Below, one piece after another: positions 1 through 8,709 of a stretch of 64,000 nt of DNA. Where the stretch lies: assembly GCA_017302795.1 (NCBI GenBank), contig JAFLCB010000006.1, positions 62,001-126,000 of the forward strand. The letters are read 5' to 3'. The stretch comes from Deltaproteobacteria bacterium. Lineage in GTDB: Bacteria; Bdellovibrionota; Bdellovibrionia; Bdellovibrionales; JAMPXM01. The position numbers and the translations under genes are program-made. The notes under the pieces were generated by a model, which saw only the letters and a list, made by a program, of their open reading frames with translations, was not told the origin of the DNA and did not search any database. The number at the start of each line of letters is the position of its first letter. Position 1 is the first letter of the stretch.

Positions 1-1
1 T

Positions 2-853
2 GTGATTGCGACTTCAGGATTTCCAGTTGAAAAGGATGCCGAGGGTCGATACCTGCTTGCGCCGGTTGCCACGGTGTCAAAGGCCCTCGCCTTTAGTTAC
101 GAAGAACTGATGGCACTTTACCTTGCGCGCGGGACGTTTGAGACAAATCGCGGAAGTGCCATTTTTAATCATCTACGTGGTTTCTTTGACAAACTTGAGT
201 CCGCGCTGGGGCCCAAAGCACACAAGGGACTACAAGAACTTCGCCGACATGTCGGCATTAAGCCCGAACCTTCCTGGGCCGCGGGCGTTTCGCAAGAAGT
301 TATGGATACGGTGCATGGAGCTTGTGCCGAAGGTCACCTTTTAAAAATCGAGTACAGATCAATTAGCGCGACAAGTGCTTCCTCTAGAGTCGTAGGGCCC
401 GAAGCGATTTATTTTGCCGACGCCGGTGCCTACCTGGTTGCCAAGGATAGTGATAACGTACACAAGCTTTTTGCTTTGGCTCGCATTCGAAGCGCTGAAC
501 GACTGGACGATCAGTACGTGAGTTCGGGTTTTGATTTGTCTGAATTTCTTAAAGATGGAATTGGTGTCCTGAGGGTGGGCGAAATTCAAGAGGTGCTGGT
601 GCATGTAGACGAACCAATCGCAAGTTACATTAGCGAGCGGCGTTGGCACGAATCCCAAGTGGTGACTCGAATTTCAACTGGTATCGAGTTAAAGCTGAAA
701 GTCCGCGTGAATGACGAGCTCGCCCGCTGGGTTCTTGGCCTTGGGCCTTCGGCGGAAGTCTTAGCGCCGCCTAACCTGCGTGAGCGAGTTCGAGTTCTCG
801 CCAGCGAAATCTGCAATCGAATTGATACACCAAGAAAAAAATCTGCCAGCTAG
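2..853 (+). CDS. WYL-domain transcriptional regulator (5' partial)
   Basis: The reading frame is open at the left edge of the window, so the true start and probably a winged-helix DNA-binding domain are missing. The visible part carries a WYL core at about residues 112-170: an LKIEYRS strand, then a VGPEAIYF / YLVAKD segment and an LARI segment, which match the usual order in WYL proteins. Known WYL proteins sense ligands, often nucleic acids or nucleotides, and commonly regulate DNA damage or defence genes. The two genes downstream run the same way; the first begins 56 bases later. Its targets cannot be told from the sequence. The family call is fairly secure; the start is not visible. Confidence 0.8.
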   Translation: MIATSGFPVEKDAEGRYLLAPVATVSKALAFSYEELMALYLARGTFETNRGSAIFNHLRGFFDKLESALGPKAHKGLQELRRHVGIKPEPSWAAGVSQEVMDTVHGACAEGHLLKIEYRSISATSASSRVVGPEAIYFADAGAYLVAKDSDNVHKLFALARIRSAERLDDQYVSSGFDLSEFLKDGIGVLRVGEIQEVLVHVDEPIASYISERRWHESQVVTRISTGIELKLKVRVNDELARWVLGLGPSAEVLAPPNLRERVRVLASEICNRIDTPRKKSAS

Positions 854-909
854 TGACCTCGCCTGTCCCGAGTCTATCGCATTCTTAGGTCCAAGGATGC
901 GGGGGTTTT

Positions 910-2166
910 ATGGCGAGAGAGTTAGGACCATTCGAACGAGAGCGAATTCTCCACGGCATGATGGTAGCTTACAACAATAGCGAGCCAATTTCTTCGACTT
1001 CGCTTGAGGCATTAGAAAATGAACTAACCGATGCGCAAATCAAACAGTCGACTGAAACGTTAGCAATTTATCGAACGCGGACCCACTTTCAAGACGGTAA
1101 GATCATCCACGCCTACAAAACGTTGGCCGCTGCACTTTCAAAAGACCCCCACAATCTTTTACTTCAGCTCGAGCGGCTTAGAATGTTGGATGGAATGCAG
1201 GAGCAGCTTTTATTCCTGCTTACAAAAGATTTGCATAACCCATCAGCTGAAGCGCTTTACGGGATTCTGGCCAAAGAGGGCTGGCTGAACGCAGGACATC
1301 ATTGTGGCTATTTATCGCTTTTAGTAGCGGAAAAACGCTGGCAGGAAGCAATCGAACTGGCGATACCTCTTGTCGAACTTTATCCTTCGATTCTTTCGTA
1401 CAAAGAGGCGATCGGCATTATTGCAAAACAAACACTACATCCAAGGCTGCTTGAAGCAGTGCGCGTGCGGCAAGAGGATGAACTCGGGGGCTGGGTGTCT
1501 AAGCCTCCGTCCGGCGCTGAAGCGTATGAGCTACTCGGCAATTTTAGCAGACTAAATTCAATGATCAACCACTCGCATCTCAATGAGGAAGCTGTGGCGT
1601 TGTTGAAAAAAGTGATTGGCACTGACCCAGATTCCTCGGAATACGAAATCGAACTGAAAGAGTTTTACTTCATAAAAGGCACTTTAGAAGAGCGTTTGGG
1701 TAGTGCCCTGCAGGCAGTTTTGACATTTAAAAAGTTGGTTCAGCTAGATTCCTGTCGCCTCGAATACAGAAGTGCCCTTGATCGTGCGATGCATTCGCTT
1801 TCATTAAAGCTATCGGAGGAAAGTCGAACTGAATCTTCAAAAGTGGATCTCATCGGCTTGTACCCAGTTCTAATTGAAATTGGTTTTTTGGGATACGGAT
1901 TGTTGACGCTAGTCTGCAAGGCAGAAGTGAAAGCCGGACGATCGGAACAGGCCAAATTTAAGATGCAGCAATTGGTTGCACTCAATACCTATGACTTTGA
2001 TTATTTAAAAGCAGCCTCTGAAGTTGCGGAACTGATGAACGACGTTGCCTGGCTTCAAAGCCTAGATGTGCAAATGCAGAAAGTATCGCAGATACGTCCT
2101 TGGAATCTTGCGCTATGCAGTTATCTAGAAAATCGGAAACTGAAAGCCATTAAAGATGAAAAATAG
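910..2166 (+). CDS. Alpha-helical solenoid protein, TPR-like, function unknown
   Basis: The 418-residue product starts at an ATG preceded by a run of five G's, a good ribosome binding site. No signal peptide or membrane segment is visible, so it is probably cytoplasmic. The protein is almost wholly helical in character, with repeated pieces such as KRWQEAIELAIPLVELYP and SALQAVLTFKKLVQLD that follow the TPR pattern of small and large residues. TPR proteins usually act as scaffolds. It lies between the WYL regulator and a second TPR protein on the same strand, so the three may be co-transcribed. No catalytic motif was seen. Confidence 0.7.
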   Translation: MARELGPFERERILHGMMVAYNNSEPISSTSLEALENELTDAQIKQSTETLAIYRTRTHFQDGKIIHAYKTLAAALSKDPHNLLLQLERLRMLDGMQEQLLFLLTKDLHNPSAEALYGILAKEGWLNAGHHCGYLSLLVAEKRWQEAIELAIPLVELYPSILSYKEAIGIIAKQTLHPRLLEAVRVRQEDELGGWVSKPPSGAEAYELLGNFSRLNSMINHSHLNEEAVALLKKVIGTDPDSSEYEIELKEFYFIKGTLEERLGSALQAVLTFKKLVQLDSCRLEYRSALDRAMHSLSLKLSEESRTESSKVDLIGLYPVLIEIGFLGYGLLTLVCKAEVKAGRSEQAKFKMQQLVALNTYDFDYLKAASEVAELMNDVAWLQSLDVQMQKVSQIRPWNLALCSYLENRKLKAIKDEK

Positions 2167-2206
2167 CTTTAAATAATTGATTTGTTCATTTTGGGGAGAC
2201 TTGGCG

Positions 2207-2881
2207 ATGATTGAAATATTTTGTTCGACCAGTTTTTCAAAAGCGCGATCGGCATCGATCCATTTTTTGTCCTCTGTCGTGTTCCCGTCGGTCCTATTTG
2301 TATCACTCGATTCGTTTTCCTTGCCGAAAGAGGTCAGCCGAAATGATGCAGCTATTGAACTTTATAATCGAGGTACCCGTATTATGGGAAAAAGTCCCCA
2401 TCAAGCGATATCGCTATTTGAAGCCGCGATTGAAAGAGATCCCGATCTTTTTCAAGCACACGTCAATCTTGGAACAGTTTTGAAAAAGCAGGGGCGGTCG
2501 CTCGAAGCAAAAAAAGCGTACGAGTCTGCGCTTTTTATAGCGCCTTACGATGATATTGGGCTCAATCAATTGGGAAGTCTCTTGGTCTCAATGGGTAAGT
2601 ACCAAGATGCAGTCAGAAAAACCGAGGTGTGTGTTCAAAAAAATCTTCCAATTTGTCTTGAACTTCACGGTCACGCTTTAGACAAGGCCGGACTGCACGC
2701 AAAGTCATATGAGATCTATACGCGGCTTGCCAAAATGTTTCCCCTAAGATCGGAAATTCATCAAAGTCGATGTTCAACCGCAGTACGCGCTGGCCGCAAC
2801 GATCTTTTTGAGATTGCGCTTGATGACTGGGAAAGACTTTTACCCAATGACCCATTGTTGAAGAAGCTTGCGGGGGATTAG
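2207..2881 (+). CDS. TPR-repeat protein with N-terminal hydrophobic segment
   Basis: I chose the ATG at 2207 because GGGGAGA lies 8-9 bases upstream; a TTG at 2177 would add ten residues with no ribosome binding site. The 224-residue product begins with a hydrophobic stretch that may be a signal or anchor. Two to three TPR units follow, for example HQAISLFEAAIERDPDLFQA and RSLEAKKAYESALFIAPYD. TPR repeats bind partner proteins. It is 40 bases downstream of another solenoid gene on the same strand and is probably in the same transcript. The specific role is unknown. Confidence 0.7.
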   Translation: MIEIFCSTSFSKARSASIHFLSSVVFPSVLFVSLDSFSLPKEVSRNDAAIELYNRGTRIMGKSPHQAISLFEAAIERDPDLFQAHVNLGTVLKKQGRSLEAKKAYESALFIAPYDDIGLNQLGSLLVSMGKYQDAVRKTEVCVQKNLPICLELHGHALDKAGLHAKSYEIYTRLAKMFPLRSEIHQSRCSTAVRAGRNDLFEIALDDWERLLPNDPLLKKLAGD

Positions 2882-2946
2882 TTAAAAGTCCGGCGAAAGC
2901 GGGCCTCAACAGTCCAGCTGGGGGTAATGGGTTTGATATGTGTCAG

Positions 2947-3564
2947 CTAGTCCGCATTTGGTTTTTCGTTGAGCTTGGCGAACGCCGACCTGTATTGAAG
3001 GAGTCGAAAGGTGCGAGTATCACCTTCAGGATTAGACTCTTTCCAGCGTTTAAATTCCTCGGTACCGCTTATATAAATGGAAACCTGGGGGGAGGGGGAG
3101 AGGAGCACTAGCTGCTCCACGTGAGCAGCGCAATGCCAGGTTCGCTGGGATAAAAACCAGTGATTTACAAGCTTCGAAGTGAACAGAATTCGTCTCAAAG
3201 AAGGTGTCTTAAGAATTGCCTCCATCGCAGGATTGAATTCGATTTTTTTTAAGGCGCTGTCAGCGGCACTCCCATTTTGTCGTTCGCACGACTGAACGAC
3301 ATCGACGACACCAATTCTTTCTGTAGTGAGGAATGAGACGATCTCTTCTTTCGAAGAGAACTTTCGGTCAAAGCATTGGCCGACTAACTTCCACAAAAGG
3401 TTCCTGTCTCCTCCATAGTAGAAGTCGATTTCTGTCGCAGGGTTGAATTCTGATTTGCGTGCTGGATTGGTAAATTTTCCGATTGGAAAACTGCCGACGA
3501 TCAATTTCTCGACCCTGGCGGGAAGAAACGGCTGGAAAGGATGATGTTCGCGAACTGCGGTCAT
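2947..3564 (-). CDS. Uracil-DNA-glycosylase-superfamily protein
   Basis: The 205-residue protein has the pattern of the small MUG/UDG-like superfamily. There is an N-terminal LIVGSFPIGKF segment (about 21-31), where the family places its catalytic or water-binding loop. A YGGDRNLLWKL helix follows (50-60), then a C-terminal LLSPSPQ segment (154-160) in place of the usual DNA-intercalation H-P-S loop. Relatives remove deaminated or mispaired bases from DNA. The first-motif residues differ from well-studied enzymes, so base specificity is unknown. It is divergent from the gene beginning near 3689. Confidence 0.65.
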   Translation of the reverse strand: MTAVREHHPFQPFLPARVEKLIVGSFPIGKFTNPARKSEFNPATEIDFYYGGDRNLLWKLVGQCFDRKFSSKEEIVSFLTTERIGVVDVVQSCERQNGSAADSALKKIEFNPAMEAILKTPSLRRILFTSKLVNHWFLSQRTWHCAAHVEQLVLLSPSPQVSIYISGTEEFKRWKESNPEGDTRTFRLLQYRSAFAKLNEKPNAD

Positions 3565-3688
3565 GTGTTCGTTCGAGTGTAGAGACTCATGTTCAACGCC
3601 GCAAGTCTTGTCTCAAATGGAGATAGGCGAAGCGGCCAATTTCCGTTTAAAAGTGAAAATGGTAAAGTGGATAATTCAGGAGACTAAA

Positions 3689-4024
3689 ATGCCGACAGAT
3701 GAAGAGCTTCAGCAATTCCTTGATGTTTTCAAGCGTCTCTTGAGCAATGAAATTGCTGGACGTGAGGAATTGGAGGTGTGGCTTCGGCCTGGAGTGCCAG
3801 GTCGCACCGTTCTCTTTAGTTGCACATTACCAATTCAAACAGATGATGGATTGAGTGACCGTAAATACAAGGTTCACGCTGACTGCACATGTGCGGCAGC
3901 AGCAGCATTTATCAAGCAAGCGACAATTCATAATCTAACATTGGGCCAAGGTAAAAAAGGCGGCCAACGGGTTGCCGTTGATGGCGTTGTCCCAGAGGGT
4001 CTCAATATCTATTGGGATCCGTGA
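3689..4024 (+). CDS. Small hypothetical protein
   Basis: This 111-residue product starts at the ATG at 3689, which follows CAGGAGAC by five bases. The open frame extends further upstream, but that part overlaps the promoter side of the divergent glycosylase gene and has no ribosome binding site. The protein has an acidic helical N-terminus, a central beta-like region containing an ADCTCAAAAAF stretch, and a C-terminus ending in GLNIYWDP. There is no signal peptide or membrane segment. I do not recognise the family. Confidence 0.6.
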   Translation: MPTDEELQQFLDVFKRLLSNEIAGREELEVWLRPGVPGRTVLFSCTLPIQTDDGLSDRKYKVHADCTCAAAAAFIKQATIHNLTLGQGKKGGQRVAVDGVVPEGLNIYWDP

Positions 4025-4036
4025 AGAAGCGTTCAT

Positions 4037-4447
4037 CTAGCTCGCGATTTTATATTCGACCAGCAGACTTTTGTGCTGTTCCGATAGACGAGGAAAAGAG
4101 TATCGCCCTTCGCCGTTCCACGATTTCGATTCGACCATTGAAACCAATGACGAAACCTTCGCAAAAAGCAGATCGTGCGGATATAGATACCACTGGTGCT
4201 CATCGCGAAAGCAAATGTAAAGATCTTTTCCGAAATACTTTTTATCGAATGTCATGCGACCTTTAAGTTGAACTTTTAAAGTGTCGCCATCGCAATGCAT
4301 TGCTAAGAAGTCCGCACCATTCCAGTCGTCAGATAGCGCGATTGTTATGAAGCCGAAGTCTGCGAGTACGGCTGAGACCTTTTGATAATCGAAACGTTCT
4401 TGTTGCTTTGGATTGAGGTCTTCATATTGAATCTTCGAATACTTCAT
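4037..4447 (-). CDS. Putative PD-(D/E)XK-like nuclease-fold protein
   Basis: The start at 4447 was chosen because GGAGGCGAC lies just upstream; a longer frame reaches 4510 without such a site. The 136-residue product has an N-terminal helix, then WNGADFLAM and, about ten residues later, KVQLKGR. An acidic residue followed by Q/E-x-K on the next strand is the layout of the PD-(D/E)XK nuclease core, as in small restriction-like or DUF4365-type proteins. Activity is an inference; the fold was not tested. It follows two other minus-strand unknown genes with short gaps and may be the last gene of that operon. Confidence 0.45.
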   Translation of the reverse strand: MKYSKIQYEDLNPKQQERFDYQKVSAVLADFGFITIALSDDWNGADFLAMHCDGDTLKVQLKGRMTFDKKYFGKDLYICFRDEHQWYLYPHDLLFAKVSSLVSMVESKSWNGEGRYSFPRLSEQHKSLLVEYKIAS

Positions 4448-4506
4448 GCTGTCGCCTCCAGAACGTGATGGGGACTCATCGGTTTTTAGCGCCAGAGAAA
4501 GTAGTC

Positions 4507-5475
4507 TCATATTGATATTTGTGGGCTATCAAGCCGCCTGGTTCTGGCGACAACTCTAGCGAGGTGTCGCGCCTCGCTTTGACTTAGACGAATCGGCGAT
4601 AGTGCGAAGTTCTGTGCCACGAGATTCCAAACTAGCGTCGGGCCCCATTTCTGATTCCAGCCGGGGATCCAGGGGACAAAGTAAACTGGTGCGACGGGTT
4701 TAGCAGCGTCGGTTTCGGATGTTCGAATTGGCCAGCATTGACCTAAATATGCCTTTGCTAGAAATCCGCAGCCTTGAATCGGAGCAATTCCGAACTCAAG
4801 ATTCCCCAATACTAGATTACTTCTTTGTCGGTGGGGAATTGATGAGAATATGCGGTGGGCGCCACGGCTTACCATGGGTGCTTGCTGAGGCCCGAGGTCC
4901 TTATAGATCAAATCGAGAGCTTTGTCGGGCCGACGAAGTTCAGTTAAGAGTTCAACTGCGGCGACTTTGATGTCGGAAACTTCAAGACCGCTTTGTATTA
5001 GGCCAGGTGCCGCCTCCATCAGCACAGACGGATCATCTTGAAGCGTTGCAGCTCGCTTAAAGGAGTCGAGTACGGCCAAGAGTTGAATCCGAAGTGCTGG
5101 ATTCCGCCTAATGGCTTGAGATGAGTTTCTTTTTAGTTCGCAAGACAAAACCCACCGGGCAGCCTCGACATAATTTGGCGGAAACGGCGGGTCGTGCAGG
5201 ATGGGGGTAGAAACTGGAAATAGGTCACTTGGCGAGATTGACTCAAGAACGTTAGCTAATGACGAAACTTTCACCCGCTCGCGATGGATCAGCCAACCCA
5301 TCACTTCGTAAAACACCGCGCCTCGAAAGCCTTTTTTTCTTAGCGATTGTGATGCCTCGATCACCCGTTCGGTTTCCCCCAATCTCAGCTTTTCAAGAAG
5401 TGAATCGGGCGATTGGCGCTCGGTACGAGGCAAAGACCTGAGCTTCGAAGAAATTTCTGTGAGTGTATTTATCAT
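4507..5475 (-). CDS. Hypothetical protein, helical
   Basis: The 322-residue protein starts at an ATG eight bases after GAGGAC. It is helix-rich in the first 230 residues, and the C-terminal part is richer in Trp and Pro (CWPI, WIPGWNQKWG). No signal peptide, membrane segment or catalytic motif is visible. It sits 17 bases downstream of the 5493-5999 gene and 59 bases upstream of the 4037-4447 gene, so the three are probably one operon. I do not recognise the family. Confidence 0.6.
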   Translation of the reverse strand: MINTLTEISSKLRSLPRTERQSPDSLLEKLRLGETERVIEASQSLRKKGFRGAVFYEVMGWLIHRERVKVSSLANVLESISPSDLFPVSTPILHDPPFPPNYVEAARWVLSCELKRNSSQAIRRNPALRIQLLAVLDSFKRAATLQDDPSVLMEAAPGLIQSGLEVSDIKVAAVELLTELRRPDKALDLIYKDLGPQQAPMVSRGAHRIFSSIPHRQRSNLVLGNLEFGIAPIQGCGFLAKAYLGQCWPIRTSETDAAKPVAPVYFVPWIPGWNQKWGPTLVWNLVAQNFALSPIRLSQSEARHLARVVARTRRLDSPQISI

Positions 5476-5492
5476 TTTGAACGTCCTCGTTT

Positions 5493-5999
5493 TTAGTTAA
5501 GAGTCCGAGTCTTAGCGAGATCGGTTACTCGGTCCGGATCGTGTTCTTCAGATCTAAACGAGGTAACAAGCAATCCGCGTTCAAGGGCGGCGACTAGAAA
5601 CTCTTCGCTCGAATGAAGCAGGCAATCGATCGCTTCCGTTAGCATCGTGTCGGTGATCCAACAGGCCGGAGTTCGAATTTGTAGCGCGATATGCCTATTT
5701 TCGATAATGGGTCGGAACGGTACCGGAATGTCCTTCAACGTTTCTTCGATAAGCGCTTTCATCTTGATCAATTCAAAATACGAGCCGGTTGCGAACGCGA
5801 CTTCAAAGTTTATGAAAGTAATTTGTGTTTTTTTAATGCGATACACGAGGCAAACGATACTTGATTCAGCGGTTTTAGTTTTGACGAGGAAGCCGTCGTC
5901 AAGTTCCGAGAAAGCCGTATCTATATTCACGTTTTTTGTTTTGAGTAGCGTCTTTAGAACTTCCCGAATAGGTTCGAGCTCTTTCATTTCAGCGTTCAT
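5493..5999 (-). CDS. Hypothetical protein, possibly YbjN / secretion-chaperone-like fold
   Basis: The ATG at 5999 follows GGAGGG closely and was preferred over a start at 6041. The 168-residue product alternates helix, beta strands and helix: an N-terminal helix, three or four strands around LVYRIKKTQITFINFEV, a helix, another strand pair near HIALQIRTP, and a C-terminal helix. This order resembles the YbjN and type III secretion chaperone fold, but there is no diagnostic motif, so that is only a suggestion. It is the first gene of a probable three-gene minus-strand operon. Confidence 0.5.
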   Translation of the reverse strand: MNAEMKELEPIREVLKTLLKTKNVNIDTAFSELDDGFLVKTKTAESSIVCLVYRIKKTQITFINFEVAFATGSYFELIKMKALIEETLKDIPVPFRPIIENRHIALQIRTPACWITDTMLTEAIDCLLHSSEEFLVAALERGLLVTSFRSEEHDPDRVTDLAKTRTLN

Positions 6000-6174
6000 A
6001 TGCACCCTCCATGACTTAAGCCTAGACGGGTGAATGGACACGCGAGGTCTTTGTCTTTAAATGAGATGGCCTCGAATAGAGTTTGCAAATTGAAGAGAGC
6101 AGCTCCGTATAACGTAATAGTTAAATGGTTCGCCTAAGGTCATTTCTGGCTAGGAGGTTGCCTCATAGAATTAC

Positions 6175-6195
6175 CTGTGGCATCTCGTGCCACAG
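6175..6195. promoter_or_regulatory. Hairpin in the leader of the 6242 gene
   Basis: CTGTGGCA and TGCCACAG form an 8-bp perfect stem with a TCTCG loop, about 45 bases before the start of the lipoprotein gene. There is no T-tract directly after it on the plus strand beyond CTCTCTTTG. It could be a transcript leader structure or an operator. Confidence 0.4.
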
Positions 6196-6241
6196 CTCTC
6201 TTTGAACCTAGTGTCTCCTCAACATGTAAGGAGATAACAAA

Positions 6242-6622
6242 GTGAAAACGTTTAAGACTCTTGAGATTCTAGTGGCGCTATTAATGAATTCTGCCTGCGC
6301 CACGATGTTCAATGGCTCTTCGGCTTCGGTCTCAATTCGGTCAGAAGACCCAAAGGCAAAGCTCTATTTAAATGACACCTATATCGGAACTGGCGGCGCC
6401 ACAGTATCAGTTGCGAAGAAGGGAAATCATTCGATCCGTGCAACGAAAGAAGGTTGCGGCGATGGGACGACTGCGATTCAGAAGAAGTTTGATCCGACCT
6501 CACTCTTGGGCGTTCTCATCGACTTTGGAATCGTGTCGATGTTGATCGTTGATGGCGCAGCCACAGGTGCAATCAGTGATATCGAGCCAAAGAACTATGT
6601 TGTAAATCCGAATTGTGGGTAG
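6242..6622 (+). CDS. Small putative lipoprotein with PEGA-like domain
   Basis: The gene starts with GTG after AAGGAGATAACAAA, a strong ribosome binding site. The first 18 residues form a short hydrophobic signal ending in NSAC, so Cys19 is a possible lipidation site, although Asn at -3 is not typical. Residues 30-60 (SVSIRSEDPKAKLYLND, then YIGTGGATVSV) match the pattern of PEGA-type surface domains. A hydrophobic segment follows near 85-105. It is probably an envelope protein. The export call is moderate; no function can be assigned. Confidence 0.65.
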   Translation: MKTFKTLEILVALLMNSACATMFNGSSASVSIRSEDPKAKLYLNDTYIGTGGATVSVAKKGNHSIRATKEGCGDGTTAIQKKFDPTSLLGVLIDFGIVSMLIVDGAATGAISDIEPKNYVVNPNCG

Positions 6623-6751
6623 TGTTGAAAACTTCAGCTAACAATATATCCTAGAAATTTTGATCACTTCGCGTAGCATATTCTTGCGATTGAGAGCGTG
6701 AATCCTGCTTTTCACGAAGCCAGGGGGGGTATTTTGAAAAAGTCGTCGACA

Positions 6752-7132
6752 ATGAAGGCATTATCATTCTGGCAACCTTGGGCGTGGCTAATAGTGAATG
6801 GGCATAAGGATGTCGAAAATCGATCTTGGAAGCCGAGTGAAAAAAGAATTGGCGAGCGATTCGTGATTCACGCATCATCCCACAAGGTTACTAAAGCTGA
6901 ATACGAAGAATTCCTGCAAGATTGTAAAAACCGAAAGATACGTAATTTCCCGAAGTCCGTCGACGATTTTGATTACGGTGCATATGTCGGGTCAGCAGTT
7001 TTGAAAGGCGCAGTGAGAGGCCATAAGTCTTACTGGGCGGCACGAGGAAGCTGGCACCTCGTTCTTAGCAATGTGAAAAAGATGAAACCGAAAAAGAAAA
7101 AAGGCCAGCGCGGTTTTTTTCCATTTCGATAG
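6752..7132 (+). CDS. ASCH-domain protein A
   Basis: The product, from the ATG at 6752, begins MKALSFWQPWAWLIVNGHKDVENRSW, the usual opening of ASCH proteins in which the Gln-Pro-Trp and Glu-Asn-Arg residues line the putative RNA-binding pocket. A TTG at 6734, just after a GGGGGGG run, would add six residues and has the better ribosome binding site. At about 127 residues it is close to a single ASCH domain, with a Lys-rich C-terminus. ASCH domains are thought to bind RNA or modified nucleosides. A second ASCH gene follows 24 bases later. Confidence 0.75.
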   Translation: MKALSFWQPWAWLIVNGHKDVENRSWKPSEKRIGERFVIHASSHKVTKAEYEEFLQDCKNRKIRNFPKSVDDFDYGAYVGSAVLKGAVRGHKSYWAARGSWHLVLSNVKKMKPKKKKGQRGFFPFR

Positions 7133-7156
7133 AATAAAGTCACGAGGAGTTTTCAG

Positions 7157-7516
7157 ATGAAACTGAAGGGATTGATCGTTCGCGAAGAGCCAATGAAGCT
7201 AATTTTGAAGGGCGTTAAAAAATGGGAAATTCGCAGTCGTAGAACTCACATCCGAGGTGACATTGCATTGATCACTTCGAAATCAGGTACGGTGGTTGGT
7301 ACGGCAAAGGTGGTCGGGTGTATTGGGCCGTTGACAGTCAAGGAATGGAACAGCAACTTGCGAAAAATGGGGTTCGATAGCTCTGACAAAATCAGATCTA
7401 TTTCTGAAATTGGTGAGCTATATGCGTGGGTTTTAGGTTCAGTGCGAAAGCTAAAGAAGCCTGTGCCATATAAGCACAAGCCTGGAATTATAAATTGGCA
7501 TCCAGTTGAGATATAA
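7157..7516 (+). CDS. ASCH-domain protein B
   Basis: The 119-residue protein starts at an ATG after CGAGGAG. Residues 5-27 (LIVREEPMKLILKGVKKWEIRS) are the ASCH opening, with E-I-R-S-R replacing the E-N-R-S-W of its neighbour. The C-terminal third (ELYAWVLGSVRKLKKPVPYKH) matches the end of the domain. It shares only the fold pattern with the 6752 gene, so this is not a recent duplication. The two are probably co-transcribed. The ligand is unknown; RNA or a modified base is the usual suggestion. Confidence 0.75.
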   Translation: MKLKGLIVREEPMKLILKGVKKWEIRSRRTHIRGDIALITSKSGTVVGTAKVVGCIGPLTVKEWNSNLRKMGFDSSDKIRSISEIGELYAWVLGSVRKLKKPVPYKHKPGIINWHPVEI

Positions 7517-7545
7517 AAAAGCCATAGCTTAGTCTCAATGTCGCA

Positions 7546-8406
7546 TCAGTATACCAAATTACCTATTTCATTTCGGTGCTCGAGGACCTCGAGCCATTCT
7601 TTTGGAATTGCTTCGACTCCTCCCACGGCACCCCACATAGCCCCGCAAATGGCGCCATTGGTATCGGCATCACCACCGAGGTTCACGACCTTGATTAAGG
7701 CGTCTTCGAAGCTCGTGCAGTTGAAGAGTGACCAAACTAGTACATGCAATGAATGAACAACCCAGCCTGAATTGGGAAGATCGTCCCAAGTTTGTAGATG
7801 TGCGTTGGCGATTTGGTCGCTAAAAAACTTGTTGGCTAGGAGTGACTCTCGAAGCAAGTCTCGTACTTCGGCCAATGGCTTTCCACGTAGAGCATTTTTC
7901 AGGGCTTGCACGAAGCACCGATCGGCGAAGATGCAGTTGGGATGGGCATGTGTCAAACTTGCTTGGGCATCTATGAGCATTTGATGGTCTTGAATTGGGA
8001 GATCTAGTAGCGCTAGCGGCGCGACCCGCATTAATGATCCATTCCCTTGTTCATCCTCATTTTGCGTCCCGCCAAATTTCATTCCATTTTTCATTCTTCC
8101 AATGGCGGCGGCGGTCGCAATCCCGATGCCGGGCGGGTTGGAATCAAGATAGTCGATCATATTTTTCCTAAGCCGATTGATATCGAGGCCTGAAATGCCT
8201 GGCATGGCTTTCAAAACGAGAAGTGCTAGGGCGGTGTCGTCTGTTGCGGCACCTTTACGGTGATTTCGCTGAATGCAGTCGATCATTGATCGGTGATCTA
8301 AGGACGGGTTCTTGTCACTAAACTCGACAGGCGCCCCCAGCGAGTCTCCAGCATGAAGTCCAAGAAGCATTCCTAGAACTCTTCGTCGCTCGTAATAAGC
8401 TTTCAT
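7546..8406 (-). CDS. ADP-ribosylglycohydrolase family protein
   Basis: The 286-residue protein has all the landmarks of the DraG/ARH family: GDSLGAP at 20-26, the metal-binding ATDDTA (Asp56, Asp57, Thr58), GNGSLMR at 121-127, THAHP near 152, and GGDADTNGAI at 244-252, which supplies the second pair of metal-binding acids. These enzymes remove ADP-ribose from proteins or nucleic acids using two Mg ions. All catalytic acids are present, so activity is likely. No ADP-ribosyltransferase is seen nearby. The gene converges on the two ASCH genes. Confidence 0.9.
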   Translation of the reverse strand: MKAYYERRRVLGMLLGLHAGDSLGAPVEFSDKNPSLDHRSMIDCIQRNHRKGAATDDTALALLVLKAMPGISGLDINRLRKNMIDYLDSNPPGIGIATAAAIGRMKNGMKFGGTQNEDEQGNGSLMRVAPLALLDLPIQDHQMLIDAQASLTHAHPNCIFADRCFVQALKNALRGKPLAEVRDLLRESLLANKFFSDQIANAHLQTWDDLPNSGWVVHSLHVLVWSLFNCTSFEDALIKVVNLGGDADTNGAICGAMWGAVGGVEAIPKEWLEVLEHRNEIGNLVY

Positions 8407-8576
8407 TATTCTACCTGCTTTCTATTGAAGGTCCTAGAAACGACTATTCGAATTTTAAGGCTTCATAGTGGCAACGGGGGTCACAAGCGTGGGGTGTCTG
8501 GCTGATCCTCAACGGCGTGACCTCACCTGACACGGTAAGAAAGCAAAATAGTGTTTTGTAAGCCAGGAGGTGAAAC

Positions 8577-8699
8577 ATGCTTTTAAAAATTCCGCTTGTT
8601 TTCTTTGCGCGATTTCTCGTCTGGACCGTCTCGCTAACTTTCAACTTTGGCTTCTGGCTTGTTGTTGCTTATTTCATTTTGATGGCCGGAAAAAAATAA
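8577..8699 (+). CDS. 40-residue single-span membrane peptide
   Basis: The gene is short but has a near-consensus AGGAGGTG six bases before ATG. The product begins MLLKIPLVFFARFLVWTVSL and continues with a Phe/Trp/Val-rich stretch, then ends in MAGKK. It is hydrophobic through most of its length, with positive charges at both ends, so one or two tight membrane passes are likely. It stops ten bases before the next gene, which suggests co-transcription. I know no family for it. The ribosome binding site is the main reason to believe it is expressed. Confidence 0.6.
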   Translation: MLLKIPLVFFARFLVWTVSLTFNFGFWLVVAYFILMAGKK

Positions 8700-8709
8700 G
8701 GGGGTTTGT

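Noticed and set aside
8444-8644. Minus-strand frame of 66 codons
   Set aside because: It overlaps the plus-strand 40-codon gene that has the better ribosome binding site, and its product shows no family pattern.
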